DNA from: a bacterium
GTDB taxonomy: Bacteria; 4484-113; JAFGCY01
DNA: 64,000 nucleotides
NCBI GenBank assembly: GCA_020440605.1
Contig: JAGRNT010000012.1
Coordinates: forward strand, 1-64,000
Reading direction: 5' to 3'
Every line of letters begins with the position of its first letter. The stretch's first letter is position 1. Below the pieces are notes generated by a model. The model was not told the DNA's origin. It searched no databases and saw only the letters and a program-made list of their open reading frames with translations. Of this stretch, positions 41,382 through 49,805 are shown one piece after another. The position numbers and the translations under genes are program-made.

Positions 41382-43718
41382 GTGGATTCGGCTATGGCTG
41401 GCCGTTCGTCTCAGCAGAGATGCCATCTGTGCGGGCAGCTTCTGTTCTGCACCACTATCTTTGAGGAAGGTGGCATCATCGTTACCCGGGCTATTAACAC
41501 TGGGCACAGCGGAAGCGCAACCCCACCGCCTGCCCTGGTGTCTGATTTCTGCAGCGCCCTGCTGCGGGGAGACACCGAGGGATTCCGCACTTTCCACAGC
41601 ACTGTCAGCAAACTGCGCGAGCAGGGCAGTGACCTCAGTTCCCTTGCTTCCGATGTGGAGAACCTTGACGGCATGCAGCTTGCCGGCAATCCCAACCTGC
41701 GGGTTCTGCTTGCCGGATACGTGGCCCTGGCCACCGGAAACATGGACTGGGCCATCGGCTACATGCGTCCCCTTGCGGATCTCGTGGATCAGCCGCAGGC
41801 CATGCTGCTGCGCGGCCAGGTGTTGCTGCGGGCCGGCCGTACCGAGGAAGCTGCCGAAGCGCTGGAATCCCTGCTGCTGATGAATGCCGGCGAGGAATCA
41901 ATCCAGCTGCTCAATGAGCTGGCCGGCAGCGGCAGCAGCCATCCTGCCATCATGTGCGGGCACTGCCTGGCGCTGCTCGGCGACTCCGGGCATGGCATGC
42001 CGGAAATGCTGGCCGTGCTCTGCGAGGCCATCGCCGCGGTTCGGGCATTCGGACGTCCGCGTCTGGGCCAGCTGCTGACCAATCGTATAAATGAATACAT
42101 AGGACCGGCGGTCGACAGTGAGTTCGGCCGGCTGGCCGGCTTTGCCCTGGCAAGCCATACAAATTTCGCCTCCAGGGGGGCTGGAGCCGCTGCTGCCGCT
42201 CTTCGCAGCCGTCCGGAACTGGCCAGCCTGCTGCTGCACATGTTTGAATTGCTGCGGCTGGCACCCTCCGGGATCGACAGCAGCCTGCTGCTGGAACTTG
42301 CGGCCGCGCTGCGCCGCCAGGCGGATACGGGCCAGTCCCTGCGTGTGCTGGGCTGGCTGCTGGCCGATGGCCGGGCCAGTGCCGCGCTGCGCAGCGAACT
42401 GGAAATCATTGCTTCCGGCAGTCCGGATCCCGCTCCGCGCCTGATGCTGGCACGCCTGGAATGGCGCGAGAACCAGCCAGCTGCCTGTGCACTGCGGGTG
42501 CGCGAACTGCAGACCCCCGATGCAGCAGCTGCGCAGCATGTGCTTGATGAACTCTCCGGCATCCTCGATGCCGATTCAGACGCTGACAATCTGGCAGCTC
42601 AGCTGCCGCTCATGCCTCTGCTGCCGCTGGCCGCGCGTCCCGCGGACTGCATCCGCCTGCTGGAACTGCTGGCTGTCTGCGGCCCCCGGCTGGATTACGG
42701 GACACTCGATTCACTGTCCAGCAGTCTGACATGTGCTGAGCTGGCCGAGGAACTGCTGCCGGTGCAGCTGCAGGCACGCTTGATGCTCTCCCGCCTGTAC
42801 ATGCTCTCCGGCCTTGCCGGTCGCAGCCTGGCGGAGCTGGATCTGGCCCGCCGGGCCAGTGCAGCTGAGCCGCTGCTGCTGTCAGAATCCCTGGCCTTCC
42901 ATCTTGCCAGTCTGCAGCCCGTGGAGTCTCCCCTGCCGGTGGAAACGCTTACCGGAACTGATGCAGCAAAGGGAGCTCCGGATGCATCCGCGATCCTGCA
43001 GCTGCTGGAGCGCCTGGATTCACTGGGTCTGACTGGCTGTCTCGCCGGTCTGGAGCACTGCATCATGCAGCAGCTCGGCAATGTGCGCGAGTCCCTGCAG
43101 GCCCAGGCCGACACCTGGCTCAGCCGTCTGCATGAGCAGGACTTCGCGGGCTCGCTGGCTGCGGTCCAGCCCCTGCTGACGGGCAGCTACCGCGAGATCG
43201 ACTGGAACCTGCTGCTGCTCGGCACGGAAGAGGAGCTGCGGAATTTCCGCAGTGCCGCCGACGCCCTGCACAGCCGCACTGAAGATGAACTTCCCGCGGA
43301 ACTTCCGGAAACGGAAGCCGCCGCAGTTCCGCCCCGCTCCAGCCTGCCGCCGGAGCGCAATGTGAAGGATGCGCTGATCCGCCTGACGGAGATTCCCTCC
43401 TTCAGCGCAGCCTTCGTGGTGGATGCCAATGGCCAGAGCATCATCGGCGAGATCGGCGACGTGAGCGATGCCCTCGTCGAGCGTGTCTTCGCCTACCTGC
43501 AGAGCCTGCGTGCGCGCCAGGCCCTGATGGAGCACAGTCCCTTCCGCGAAGTGAATGAGGATACCGTGTTCACACTTGACGACTCATACAATGTGGTCCG
43601 CTCGATCCAGGGCCGGGACCAGTCGCTGACGCTGTACCTCGTACTGGACAGGGAGGATGCCAATCTTGCCCTGACCCGGGTCAAGCTCAGCCAGGCACAG
43701 GCGTTGCTGCAGGCCTGA
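41382..43718 (+). CDS. Helical-repeat protein with C-terminal roadblock/LC7 domain
   Basis: 778 residues. The N-terminus has a CHLC-type cysteine cluster. The body is a long Ala/Leu-rich array of alpha-helical hairpins resembling TPR-like repeats (for example NLRVLLAGYVALATGNMDWAI, MLLRGQVLLRAGRTEEAAEALE). The last 115 residues (from VKDALIRLTEIPSFSAAFVVDANG) form a roadblock/LC7 domain and share the ending YLVLDREDANLALTRVKLSQ with the next protein. Roadblock domains bind small GTPases; the MglA-like GTPase encoded downstream is the obvious partner. Start is GTG at 41382 or ATG at 41394; neither has a convincing ribosome-binding site. Confidence 0.78.
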   Translation: MDSAMAGRSSQQRCHLCGQLLFCTTIFEEGGIIVTRAINTGHSGSATPPPALVSDFCSALLRGDTEGFRTFHSTVSKLREQGSDLSSLASDVENLDGMQLAGNPNLRVLLAGYVALATGNMDWAIGYMRPLADLVDQPQAMLLRGQVLLRAGRTEEAAEALESLLLMNAGEESIQLLNELAGSGSSHPAIMCGHCLALLGDSGHGMPEMLAVLCEAIAAVRAFGRPRLGQLLTNRINEYIGPAVDSEFGRLAGFALASHTNFASRGAGAAAAALRSRPELASLLLHMFELLRLAPSGIDSSLLLELAAALRRQADTGQSLRVLGWLLADGRASAALRSELEIIASGSPDPAPRLMLARLEWRENQPAACALRVRELQTPDAAAAQHVLDELSGILDADSDADNLAAQLPLMPLLPLAARPADCIRLLELLAVCGPRLDYGTLDSLSSSLTCAELAEELLPVQLQARLMLSRLYMLSGLAGRSLAELDLARRASAAEPLLLSESLAFHLASLQPVESPLPVETLTGTDAAKGAPDASAILQLLERLDSLGLTGCLAGLEHCIMQQLGNVRESLQAQADTWLSRLHEQDFAGSLAAVQPLLTGSYREIDWNLLLLGTEEELRNFRSAADALHSRTEDELPAELPETEAAAVPPRSSLPPERNVKDALIRLTEIPSFSAAFVVDANGQSIIGEIGDVSDALVERVFAYLQSLRARQALMEHSPFREVNEDTVFTLDDSYNVVRSIQGRDQSLTLYLVLDREDANLALTRVKLSQAQALLQA

Positions 43719-43792
43719 CCTCCTGGAGAGGGTCGCAGCGAACGGGGCATGTGCCTGCACGGTGGAATTCTGACAATACAGGAGAACGGGAA

Positions 43793-44158
43793 ATGTCCAA
43801 CATCGAAAGCAGCATGAATGAGCTGATGAGCATCGACGGCTTCATGGCCGCCTCGATCGTCGACTGCTCGAGCGGCATGATGCTCGGCGAGATCGGCAAC
43901 GGGGTGATCAACCTCGAGGTCGCGGCAGCCGGCAACACCGAGGTCGTGCGCAGCAAGCGCAAGGTCATGGATAAGCTCAATCTCAAGGATGACATCGAGG
44001 ACATCCTGATCACGCTCGGCAAGCAGTACCACCTGATCCGTCCCGTGACCCAGGAGGGTCTGGACCTCTTCATCTACCTCGTGCTGGACCGCGAGAAGTC
44101 CAACCTGGCCCTGGCCCGCGTCAAGCTGAGCCAGATCGAGCGCAAGGTCGAGATCTAG
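43793..44158 (+). CDS. Roadblock/LC7 domain protein (MglB-like)
   Basis: 121-residue single roadblock/LC7 domain: MSNIESSMNELMSIDGFMAASIVDCSSGMMLGEIG, a long central helix, and the final YLVLDREKSNLALARVKLSQIERKV. AGGAG precedes the ATG at 43793. MglB-type roadblock proteins are GTPase-activating partners of MglA and set cell polarity. It is homologous to the C-terminal domain of the preceding protein, so one likely arose by duplication. Followed by a probable terminator and then the GTPase gene. Confidence 0.85.
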   Translation: MSNIESSMNELMSIDGFMAASIVDCSSGMMLGEIGNGVINLEVAAAGNTEVVRSKRKVMDKLNLKDDIEDILITLGKQYHLIRPVTQEGLDLFIYLVLDREKSNLALARVKLSQIERKVEI

Positions 44159-44196
44159 TCATTTCAACGGTCCGCTTCCGCCGCCCGGCGGAGGCC

Positions 44197-44243
44197 GCGG
44201 GCATGGTTCCGGCATCAGCTTTACAGCGCCGGTCCATGCCCGC
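44197..44243 (+). terminator. Long hairpin, probable terminator after the roadblock gene
   Basis: Perfect 10-bp outer stem GCGGGCATGG/CCATGCCCGC with an inner CCGGC/GCCGG stem, followed by ATTTT. About 40 bp after the stop codon, before the GTPase gene. It could limit, rather than stop, transcription of the GTPase. Confidence 0.65.
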
Positions 44244-44302
44244 ATTTTCATATCCCCTGAGCGGTACCACAGCGGCGCACGGCGCGGTAATATAGGCAGA
44301 CA

Positions 44303-44947
44303 ATGGCATACATCAGCCCCGAAACCGGCAAACTGCAGCTCACCGTGGTCTACGACGGACCGCCGCGGGCCGGCAAGACCGCAACCATGTATTCACTCAG
44401 TGACGAGCTCAAGCGCCGGGTCCAGACCCCGGTGCGCGGCGGCCGCACACTGTACTTCGACTGGCTGATCTACGATGCCGGAAGCTTCAACGGCGAGCCG
44501 CTGGAGGTCCTGACCCTCAGTGTGCCGGGCCAGACCCAGCTCAATGAACGCCGCGAATTCCTGCTGGCAATGGCTGACAGCGTGATCTTCGTGGTGGATT
44601 CCACCCGCGAGCACGTGCAGGAATCCCGCGACTACTACCTGCGCTCGCTGGAGTTCCTGCAGAACGGCGGACGCCCGGTGCCGGTGCTGCTGCAGATGAA
44701 CAAGCGTGACATCGAGGATGCCCTGCCGCGTGCGGAACTGGATGAGATGTTCGTGGATGACCGCCCGCAGCCCTGGATCGAGGAAAGTGTTGCCAGCGAG
44801 GGCACCGGGGTGCGCAAGGCCTTCATCCAGGCCGTCAGCCTGGCCGTGGCGGAGGTCCAGCGGGATCTCGACAACGGTGCCGACCTCAGCGTCGGGCATA
44901 GCTTCAGCTCCGCCGAGGAGCTGATGGAACGCCTGCGCGAGCTGTAG
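44303..44947 (+). CDS. MglA-like small Ras-family GTPase
   Basis: 214 residues. G1 is GPPRAGKT, the switch I region has TLYFDW (as in MglA TLFFDF), G3 reads VPGQ instead of DxxG (a hallmark of the MglA group), G4 is NKRD, and G5 is near ASEGTGV. In Myxococcus and Thermus, MglA-GTP marks the leading pole and controls type IV pili and gliding; MglB-type roadblock proteins turn it off. Gene order with two roadblock proteins here and pili genes further on fits that role. A TAATAT box lies about 10 bp before the ATG, so a very short leader is possible. Confidence 0.88.
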   Translation: MAYISPETGKLQLTVVYDGPPRAGKTATMYSLSDELKRRVQTPVRGGRTLYFDWLIYDAGSFNGEPLEVLTLSVPGQTQLNERREFLLAMADSVIFVVDSTREHVQESRDYYLRSLEFLQNGGRPVPVLLQMNKRDIEDALPRAELDEMFVDDRPQPWIEESVASEGTGVRKAFIQAVSLAVAEVQRDLDNGADLSVGHSFSSAEELMERLREL

Positions 44948-44959
44948 TCAGGGAACTTA

Positions 44960-44980
44960 GTTGCCAGTCATACTGGCAAC
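44960..44980 (+). terminator. Hairpin downstream of the MglA-like gene
   Basis: Perfect 9-bp stem GTTGCCAGT/ACTGGCAAC with a 3-nt loop, 12 bp after the stop codon. No U-run follows, so function as terminator is uncertain. Confidence 0.5.
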
Positions 44981-45082
44981 GTATGACGCAGACAATTCAT
45001 CAGTGGATTGGCAATTGACAGCCTGTTCCAATCAGCCTGCATCCACCCATGGCCCTCAGTCTGCTGATTCTTTCAAGCATTG

Positions 45083-45721
45083 CTACAGCTCCGTACGGTT
45101 GTCAAGCGCGCTCTGCAGCGTGGCTGCATCGGCGTAGTCCAGCTGGCTGCCGGAAGGCAGGCCGCGCGCCAGCCGCGTCACCCGCAGCGTGATTGCCTCA
45201 GCTCCCCTTGCCAGGCGGCGCTCACGCAGTTCGTCCAGTTCCTGGCGGATGTAGAGCGCGGTGGCCTCGCCCTCGGGGCTGGCATTCGTTGCCAGAATCA
45301 GCTCGCGCACCTCGCCTCCGGCAACACGCTCAAGCAGGGCCGCGATGCTCAGGTCCTCCGGCAGCACGCCCGCCAGCGGCGAGATCGCCCCGCCCAGCAC
45401 ATGGTACAGGCCGTGGAAGCCCCCGCCCTTCTCCAGGGCCACGCTGTCCAGCGGGCTTTCCACCACGCAGATCAGCCCCCGCTCGCGGGTCGCGTCGGCG
45501 CAGACCCGGCAGTCCGCCCCGTCCTGGCTCAGGCAGCCACACTGCGGACAGTGTCCGACGCGGGCCACGGCATCCGTGAGCGCAAGGGCCAGCGCTGAGA
45601 CCTCAGTGGGGTCGCGCTCGATCAGCGCCAGCGCCAGGCGTTCCGCCGCGCGCGGGCCGATACCCGGCAGGCGCGAGAGTCTGTGGATCAGCTCCGTGAG
45701 TGCTTCAGGCAGGTAGGCCAT
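45083..45721 (-). CDS. recR: Recombination protein RecR
   Basis: Works with RecF and RecO to load RecA at gaps during recombinational repair. 212 residues, slightly longer than usual. Helix-hairpin-helix at the N-terminus (LSRLPGIGPRAAERLA), C4 zinc finger (CPQC ... CRVC, residues about 60-78), and Toprim domain with ICVVESPLDSVALEKGG and ILATNASPEGEATALYI. Its ATG shares a base with the stop of the ybaB-like gene (TAATG), giving the common ybaB-recR pair; dnaX, often just upstream, is missing here. Confidence 0.96.
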   Translation of the reverse strand: MAYLPEALTELIHRLSRLPGIGPRAAERLALALIERDPTEVSALALALTDAVARVGHCPQCGCLSQDGADCRVCADATRERGLICVVESPLDSVALEKGGGFHGLYHVLGGAISPLAGVLPEDLSIAALLERVAGGEVRELILATNASPEGEATALYIRQELDELRERRLARGAEAITLRVTRLARGLPSGSQLDYADAATLQSALDNRTEL

Positions 45722-46056
45722 TACATCCCGAGCATGCCGCCGATACCCGTGGGCATGCTGGCGGACTGCACGGCTTCCATCACCTCATTGTTGCGGGCCT
45801 CGGCAGCGCTGAGCGCACTCTGCGCTGCGGCGAACACCAGATCCTCCAGTGTTTCCACATCCTCGGGATCCACGGCTTCCTTCTTGATCTGCACGCTCAC
45901 GATCTGCTTGTGGCCATTGACGACCACCGTCACCAGTCCGCCGCCGCTGGAGCCCTCGATGCGCTCGCCCTCCAGCTGTTCGCTGGCGCGGTCCATGTCT
46001 TCCTGCATCTTCTGCTGGAGGCGCTGGGCCTCCTTCAGCATCTTCTTCATGTTCAT
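45721..46056 (-). CDS. ybaB: YbaB/EbfC nucleoid-associated protein
   Basis: 111 residues. N-terminal helix with KKMLKEAQRLQQKMQEDMDRA, then EGSSGGGLVTVVVNGHKQIVSVQI and the acidic helix LEDLVFAAAQSALSAAEA, all standard for YbaB/EbfC DNA-binding dimers. Met/Gly-rich C-terminus (MPTGIGGMLGM) is typical. Translationally coupled to recR. Confidence 0.95.
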   Translation of the reverse strand: MNMKKMLKEAQRLQQKMQEDMDRASEQLEGERIEGSSGGGLVTVVVNGHKQIVSVQIKKEAVDPEDVETLEDLVFAAAQSALSAAEARNNEVMEAVQSASMPTGIGGMLGM

Positions 46057-46089
46057 GGGGAGTTGTACCTCGCAACAATTGTAACTGAG

Positions 46090-46488
46090 TCAGCGTCCGG
46101 GCCATTCCTCGATGCTGCCCTGCTCGTCACAGTGCAGCAGCTTGCGATCCAGTTCCACAGTGATCTCAAAGCCCGCGCCATCCTTCGTCAGTTCCACATC
46201 CGCCAGCACACCCATCCTGCCGGGCAACCGGCCCTGCTCATCCAGCGCGCCCTGCAGCATCCGCCTTTCCAGCAACTGCTCAAGAGTTGCAAAGTGGCCT
46301 TCGCTCCGGTGGTGCCTGCGTTCCGCTCCCTGGATGTCACCAATCAGCTCGCGCCCGAAGTTTTCCTGATCCTCATACCTCTCAGAGATTCGCGTGAAGG
46401 TCGCGGTGATCACATATGCAATGAATATCAGTGCCGGGAGAATGAGGTACAGAAACAGCCGCGGGTCAAGTCCGGGCGGTTTACGCAT
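46090..46488 (-). CDS. Membrane-anchored protein with pilin-like globular part
   Basis: 132 residues: short basic N-terminus, one transmembrane helix (LFLYLILPALIFIAYVI), then a domain with RHHRSEGHFATLEQLLER and beta strands (MGVLADVELTKDGAGFEITVELD). The ASHGRYATL-like motif recalls the helix-loop at the start of pilin globular domains. There is no prepilin peptidase site. Third gene in a row after the prepilin gene (48107), so a minor component or accessory of the pilus system is plausible. The ATG at 46488 is one choice; the frame is open to 46536. Confidence 0.6.
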   Translation of the reverse strand: MRKPPGLDPRLFLYLILPALIFIAYVITATFTRISERYEDQENFGRELIGDIQGAERRHHRSEGHFATLEQLLERRMLQGALDEQGRLPGRMGVLADVELTKDGAGFEITVELDRKLLHCDEQGSIEEWPGR

Positions 46489-46598
46489 CGCCGGGAGTAT
46501 CTCAATGAAACTGATCCTGCGGTGGTCCACTGGCATCCCCCACGGAATATGTTGCTTCCGGAATGATAGCAGCCTTGCCCTGCCCTACATGTACAGTC

Positions 46599-47030
46599 TC
46601 AGTGCGGGCGGGGCACATCAGCAAAGGCATGTTCGTCATCCGCCGTCGTCATGTAGCTGCCACGCAGGAAGCTCACGGTTAGGCGGTAGTTCTGACGATC
46701 CAGCGGCAGCTCACAGCGGGCCGTGATCCCATCCCCGATCCTGGCTTCCTCATTGACGATCTCGTAATCGATCAGTCCGCTGTCGCGCAGCTCGGCCAGC
46801 GTGGCATAGCGCCCGTGGCTGGCCTGGAAATCCTCCTGCGCATACTTGATGAAGCCGGTGTGCATGTAGGCCGTGTCGCGCAGCAGCGCATATTCGGAAC
46901 TGCCGAAGACCTTTGTGTAGAGCAGCCAGCCGGCAACAAGCGCAATCCCAAGCAGGATGGAGATACGGATCCCGGCCGGGATCACGCGGCGTTCCTCTCC
47001 GGTGCGCGGATCTATCACCGTGCCGGACAC
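46599..47030 (-). CDS. Membrane-anchored protein with pilin-like globular part
   Basis: 143 residues with a GTG start, 6 bp after the prepilin stop. A cytosolic tail of about 20 residues is followed by one transmembrane helix (ISILLGIALVAGWLLYT), then FIKYAQEDFQASHGRYATLAELRDSGLIDYEIVNEEARIGDG and terminal strands. This is the typical layout of pilin-like domains after the N-terminal helix, but without the GFTLxE signal. Similar in plan to the next gene. Function inferred only from context. Confidence 0.62.
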   Translation of the reverse strand: MSGTVIDPRTGEERRVIPAGIRISILLGIALVAGWLLYTKVFGSSEYALLRDTAYMHTGFIKYAQEDFQASHGRYATLAELRDSGLIDYEIVNEEARIGDGITARCELPLDRQNYRLTVSFLRGSYMTTADDEHAFADVPRPH

Positions 47031-47036
47031 GCTGGA

Positions 47037-48107
47037 TCAGAAGGTCTTGTTGTAGTAGACCGCACCTTCGAAGAGCTGGAGCACATACAGCTCAAAGCGT
47101 GTGTCGACGCCGGCATCACCCATGTCCGGGATACCGGTCTGGATGAATTCCTGGCGCTCGGTGGAATAACGGTCTGACTGCGGGCTGTCCGGACTGCCGA
47201 AGCCGAAGATCATGTAGCCCGTCACGTTCGTACTCCACTGGTAGAACTCGTTGCGCAGGGTCACGAGATTGTCCACATCGGGATAGGCGGACGCCGTCAG
47301 CACCGGGATGTAGGCGAAGTCACCGGGGCTGAAGTAGTCATTGTCGTCCACGCCCCAGCGGCAGTTCTGGCTGAACACGGCGGGGGTGATAAGGGCCAGC
47401 GGCAGCCCCTCGCTGTCATGGCGCAGGAACTTGCCACCGCTGATGGTGTCGTCACTGACATTGATCGGACCGGGAGCACCTGACACATCGCCTTCCATGG
47501 TTGCCACGAGGAAGGGATCGAGCAGTGTGTCGTCGTTGAGGTCGTTGGGATCCTCAAGATTGATCACATCGGGTGAGACAGTGAATCCGAAGACATTCTG
47601 CATGCGGCGCGTGCCGACGCCGGCCGCCCCGCTGAAGACGTTGGCGGGGTACTCGGACAGGGCGTCATCGAGCAGCAGGGAATCGAAGTAGCGGGGGTAG
47701 TCGGTATTGCCGGCGTTGAGCAGCGTGGCCCGGGCATTCGCGATCTGTTCATGCACCGGCACGGAGCTCGGATTGCGGTGGCCTACGCCACCGAGCACGC
47801 CGTTGGCCACATCCCACTGCTGCGGGAAGGCCAGTCCGCCTTGGGTGTACAGCTCGCCGTCACCCAGCGCATGCCACTCCCAGGGGGCCATCGTGTCGAT
47901 CGCCACACCGGGGTAGTTGCCTTCATGATTCTGGGCGTACTGGGCCAGCGCGACTTCAATGTTCGCGCAGTTGCCGCGCACCGCGTTCTCCTTGGCGGTG
48001 AGTGAAGCCTGCCGCACGGTGGGCGCGAGGATGATGACAAGCACACTGACGATGCCGATAACGACCAGCAGCTCCACCAGTGTAAAGCCCTGCTTCGTGT
48101 TCATCAT
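47037..48107 (-). CDS. Type IV prepilin / pseudopilin-like protein
   Basis: 356 residues, long for a pilin. The N-terminus MMNTKQGFTLVELLVVIGI is a perfect prepilin peptidase signal (cleavage after Gly, with Glu5). The helix continues to ASLTAKENAVRGNCANIEVAL. The globular part is rich in Asp, Gly and aromatics and resembles the H-X9-DG-type or GspG-like long pseudopilins common in planctomycete-like genomes. AGAGGGG precedes the ATG at 48107; a second ATG follows directly. First gene of a minus-strand set with two membrane-anchored pilin-fold proteins. Confidence 0.88.
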   Translation of the reverse strand: MMNTKQGFTLVELLVVIGIVSVLVIILAPTVRQASLTAKENAVRGNCANIEVALAQYAQNHEGNYPGVAIDTMAPWEWHALGDGELYTQGGLAFPQQWDVANGVLGGVGHRNPSSVPVHEQIANARATLLNAGNTDYPRYFDSLLLDDALSEYPANVFSGAAGVGTRRMQNVFGFTVSPDVINLEDPNDLNDDTLLDPFLVATMEGDVSGAPGPINVSDDTISGGKFLRHDSEGLPLALITPAVFSQNCRWGVDDNDYFSPGDFAYIPVLTASAYPDVDNLVTLRNEFYQWSTNVTGYMIFGFGSPDSPQSDRYSTERQEFIQTGIPDMGDAGVDTRFELYVLQLFEGAVYYNKTF

Positions 48108-48290
48108 CGCAACCCCTCTGTGGCCGAACTGAATGTACGTCCTTGCAACCAAGATATATTACACCGTTCCGTTGATTCCATAAACATGGGGACTCACTGA
48201 AGGCTGTCCAGCATCTGGACTGCCCCGTGCCATACAAGACGCCCGTGGGATGAATCGGTTACACCCCGGCACACTTTATCGGACCCGAAT

Positions 48291-49805
48291 TCAGGACTCA
48301 GGTTCCGTGGCGGGTTCAGCCGCCGGATCACGGATCACCCCGGAATGGTCCATCACCCGCAGTACGTCCCCGGCCTGGCCGCTCAGTTCATAGCTCTCCG
48401 CATCATCCGCCAGCTCCATGCGCAGGTGTACGCTGTCCTTGCTGCCGCGCCGGTCGGATTCCACCTCATCCAGCACCAGCAGGCCGTCATCATGCAGCTG
48501 GCGCAGGTTGCCGTAGCTGCCATGCCTGATCAGATAAGCCTCCTCGGCACTGTGGGCATGCTTCAGAACGGTGCTCAGCAGTTCCAGGCGGGCCTTGGTC
48601 AGGGCACTGTCCAGCCCCTCGGCGGGAGCGGCAGCTTCATCCTCATCCGGCATGAATCCTGTTTCGGCCAGCTGGCCGCCCGGCAGGGGAAGGAAATTCT
48701 CCCCACCCTCAAACGGCGTGTAGGTCGTGATCTCACCATAGTGATCGGTCATCAGGCGCAGCCCGGAGAGTTCGGCGAGCAATGTGTAGGACTGTTTGTC
48801 CTCCGCCAGGCGGAAATCCAGAATGACGCCGGAAGCAGTGCGTGGCTGGCGGGCCTCCAGATCCAGGCGTTCGAAGTACAGGCCGCTCAGATCCTTCAGT
48901 TCCGCGAAATGCTGATAGGCCCCCTTGTAGCGGTTCTGTGAGGCCACAAAGGACTTGAGCGTACTTCGCAGGATGCCGTCCACTCCCTCCGCCCCGGAAT
49001 TCATGTATGGCATGATCCGCATCCGCCCGCCGGATTGCTGTACCCAGGCGCAGCTGCCTCCGAAGGCCACCGCGCCGTACCAGGTGTTGCGCTGGGCACT
49101 GGATTCCGAACCGGCCCTGTGCAGCAGCAGCACACCCTGCGCCGGGCGCGCCACCTGGTAGCCGAGGCTCGTGTAGAGCGGACGGAATTCCTCCGCCGGA
49201 AGTGCGTTGTAGCGGGTCAGCTCCGCCAGCGAGAGGTAGGTCCGGGCCTGCCCGTAGGCATTGTCCTCGCTGGTACTGACCATCCCGAGGATCTCCCTGG
49301 CGATCTCATCCATCTCCAGGCGGCCGCGGCTGCCGATTTCCTCACTGGAGTTCACGCTCCAGACCCGGTCCTGTTCCCAGGCCAGCACGTCATAGTCGCG
49401 GCGGTAGTCATCCAGCACCTGGAAAACAAGCAGGCCGTTCTGCAGCAGCCATTCGCCATTGGCCTCCATGTTGTAGACCACCCCTTCCTGTTCGAGCACG
49501 GCGGGGAAGAGGTTGGCGAGCATCGTGAAGCGGCCCTTGCTGTCGCGCCATTCCCGCTGGCGCTTGGCCAGTTCACGCAGGAACAGATGAGCACTGGGCG
49601 CGGGCTGCTCGGAGGCAATGCTCTCCTGCGGGAGCGGCAGTTCCGGTAGATCCGACTGCGCGCGGGCGGGAAGCTGCAGAATGAACAGTGCCAGGAACAG
49701 TCCCGGCAGCACGCTTCGAAAGCTCAATCTCGTATGCAGCATGCCCTTGAGACGTCCGAACAGCAGCTCTGGTTGCGGAGGCTGAGCACAGACTCGTTCA
49801 GACAT
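48291..49805 (-). CDS. Exported protein with three pilin-fold-like repeats
   Basis: 504 residues. A signal-like helix (VLPGLFLALFILQLPARAQS) lies near residues 32-51; an internal ATG at 49742 would start closer to it. Three repeats share the pattern helix-(W/Y)RDSKGRFTMLANLFP / NRYKGAYQHFAELKDLSGL / LIRHGSYGNLRQLHDDGLL followed by beta strands. This is the same motif seen in the single-domain proteins at 46090 and 46599, so it looks like a trimer of pilin-like globular domains without a pilin N-terminus. The ATG overlaps the stop of the ligase-like gene by 8 bp, implying coupling. Function unknown. Confidence 0.66.
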   Translation of the reverse strand: MSERVCAQPPQPELLFGRLKGMLHTRLSFRSVLPGLFLALFILQLPARAQSDLPELPLPQESIASEQPAPSAHLFLRELAKRQREWRDSKGRFTMLANLFPAVLEQEGVVYNMEANGEWLLQNGLLVFQVLDDYRRDYDVLAWEQDRVWSVNSSEEIGSRGRLEMDEIAREILGMVSTSEDNAYGQARTYLSLAELTRYNALPAEEFRPLYTSLGYQVARPAQGVLLLHRAGSESSAQRNTWYGAVAFGGSCAWVQQSGGRMRIMPYMNSGAEGVDGILRSTLKSFVASQNRYKGAYQHFAELKDLSGLYFERLDLEARQPRTASGVILDFRLAEDKQSYTLLAELSGLRLMTDHYGEITTYTPFEGGENFLPLPGGQLAETGFMPDEDEAAAPAEGLDSALTKARLELLSTVLKHAHSAEEAYLIRHGSYGNLRQLHDDGLLVLDEVESDRRGSKDSVHLRMELADDAESYELSGQAGDVLRVMDHSGVIRDPAAEPATEPES

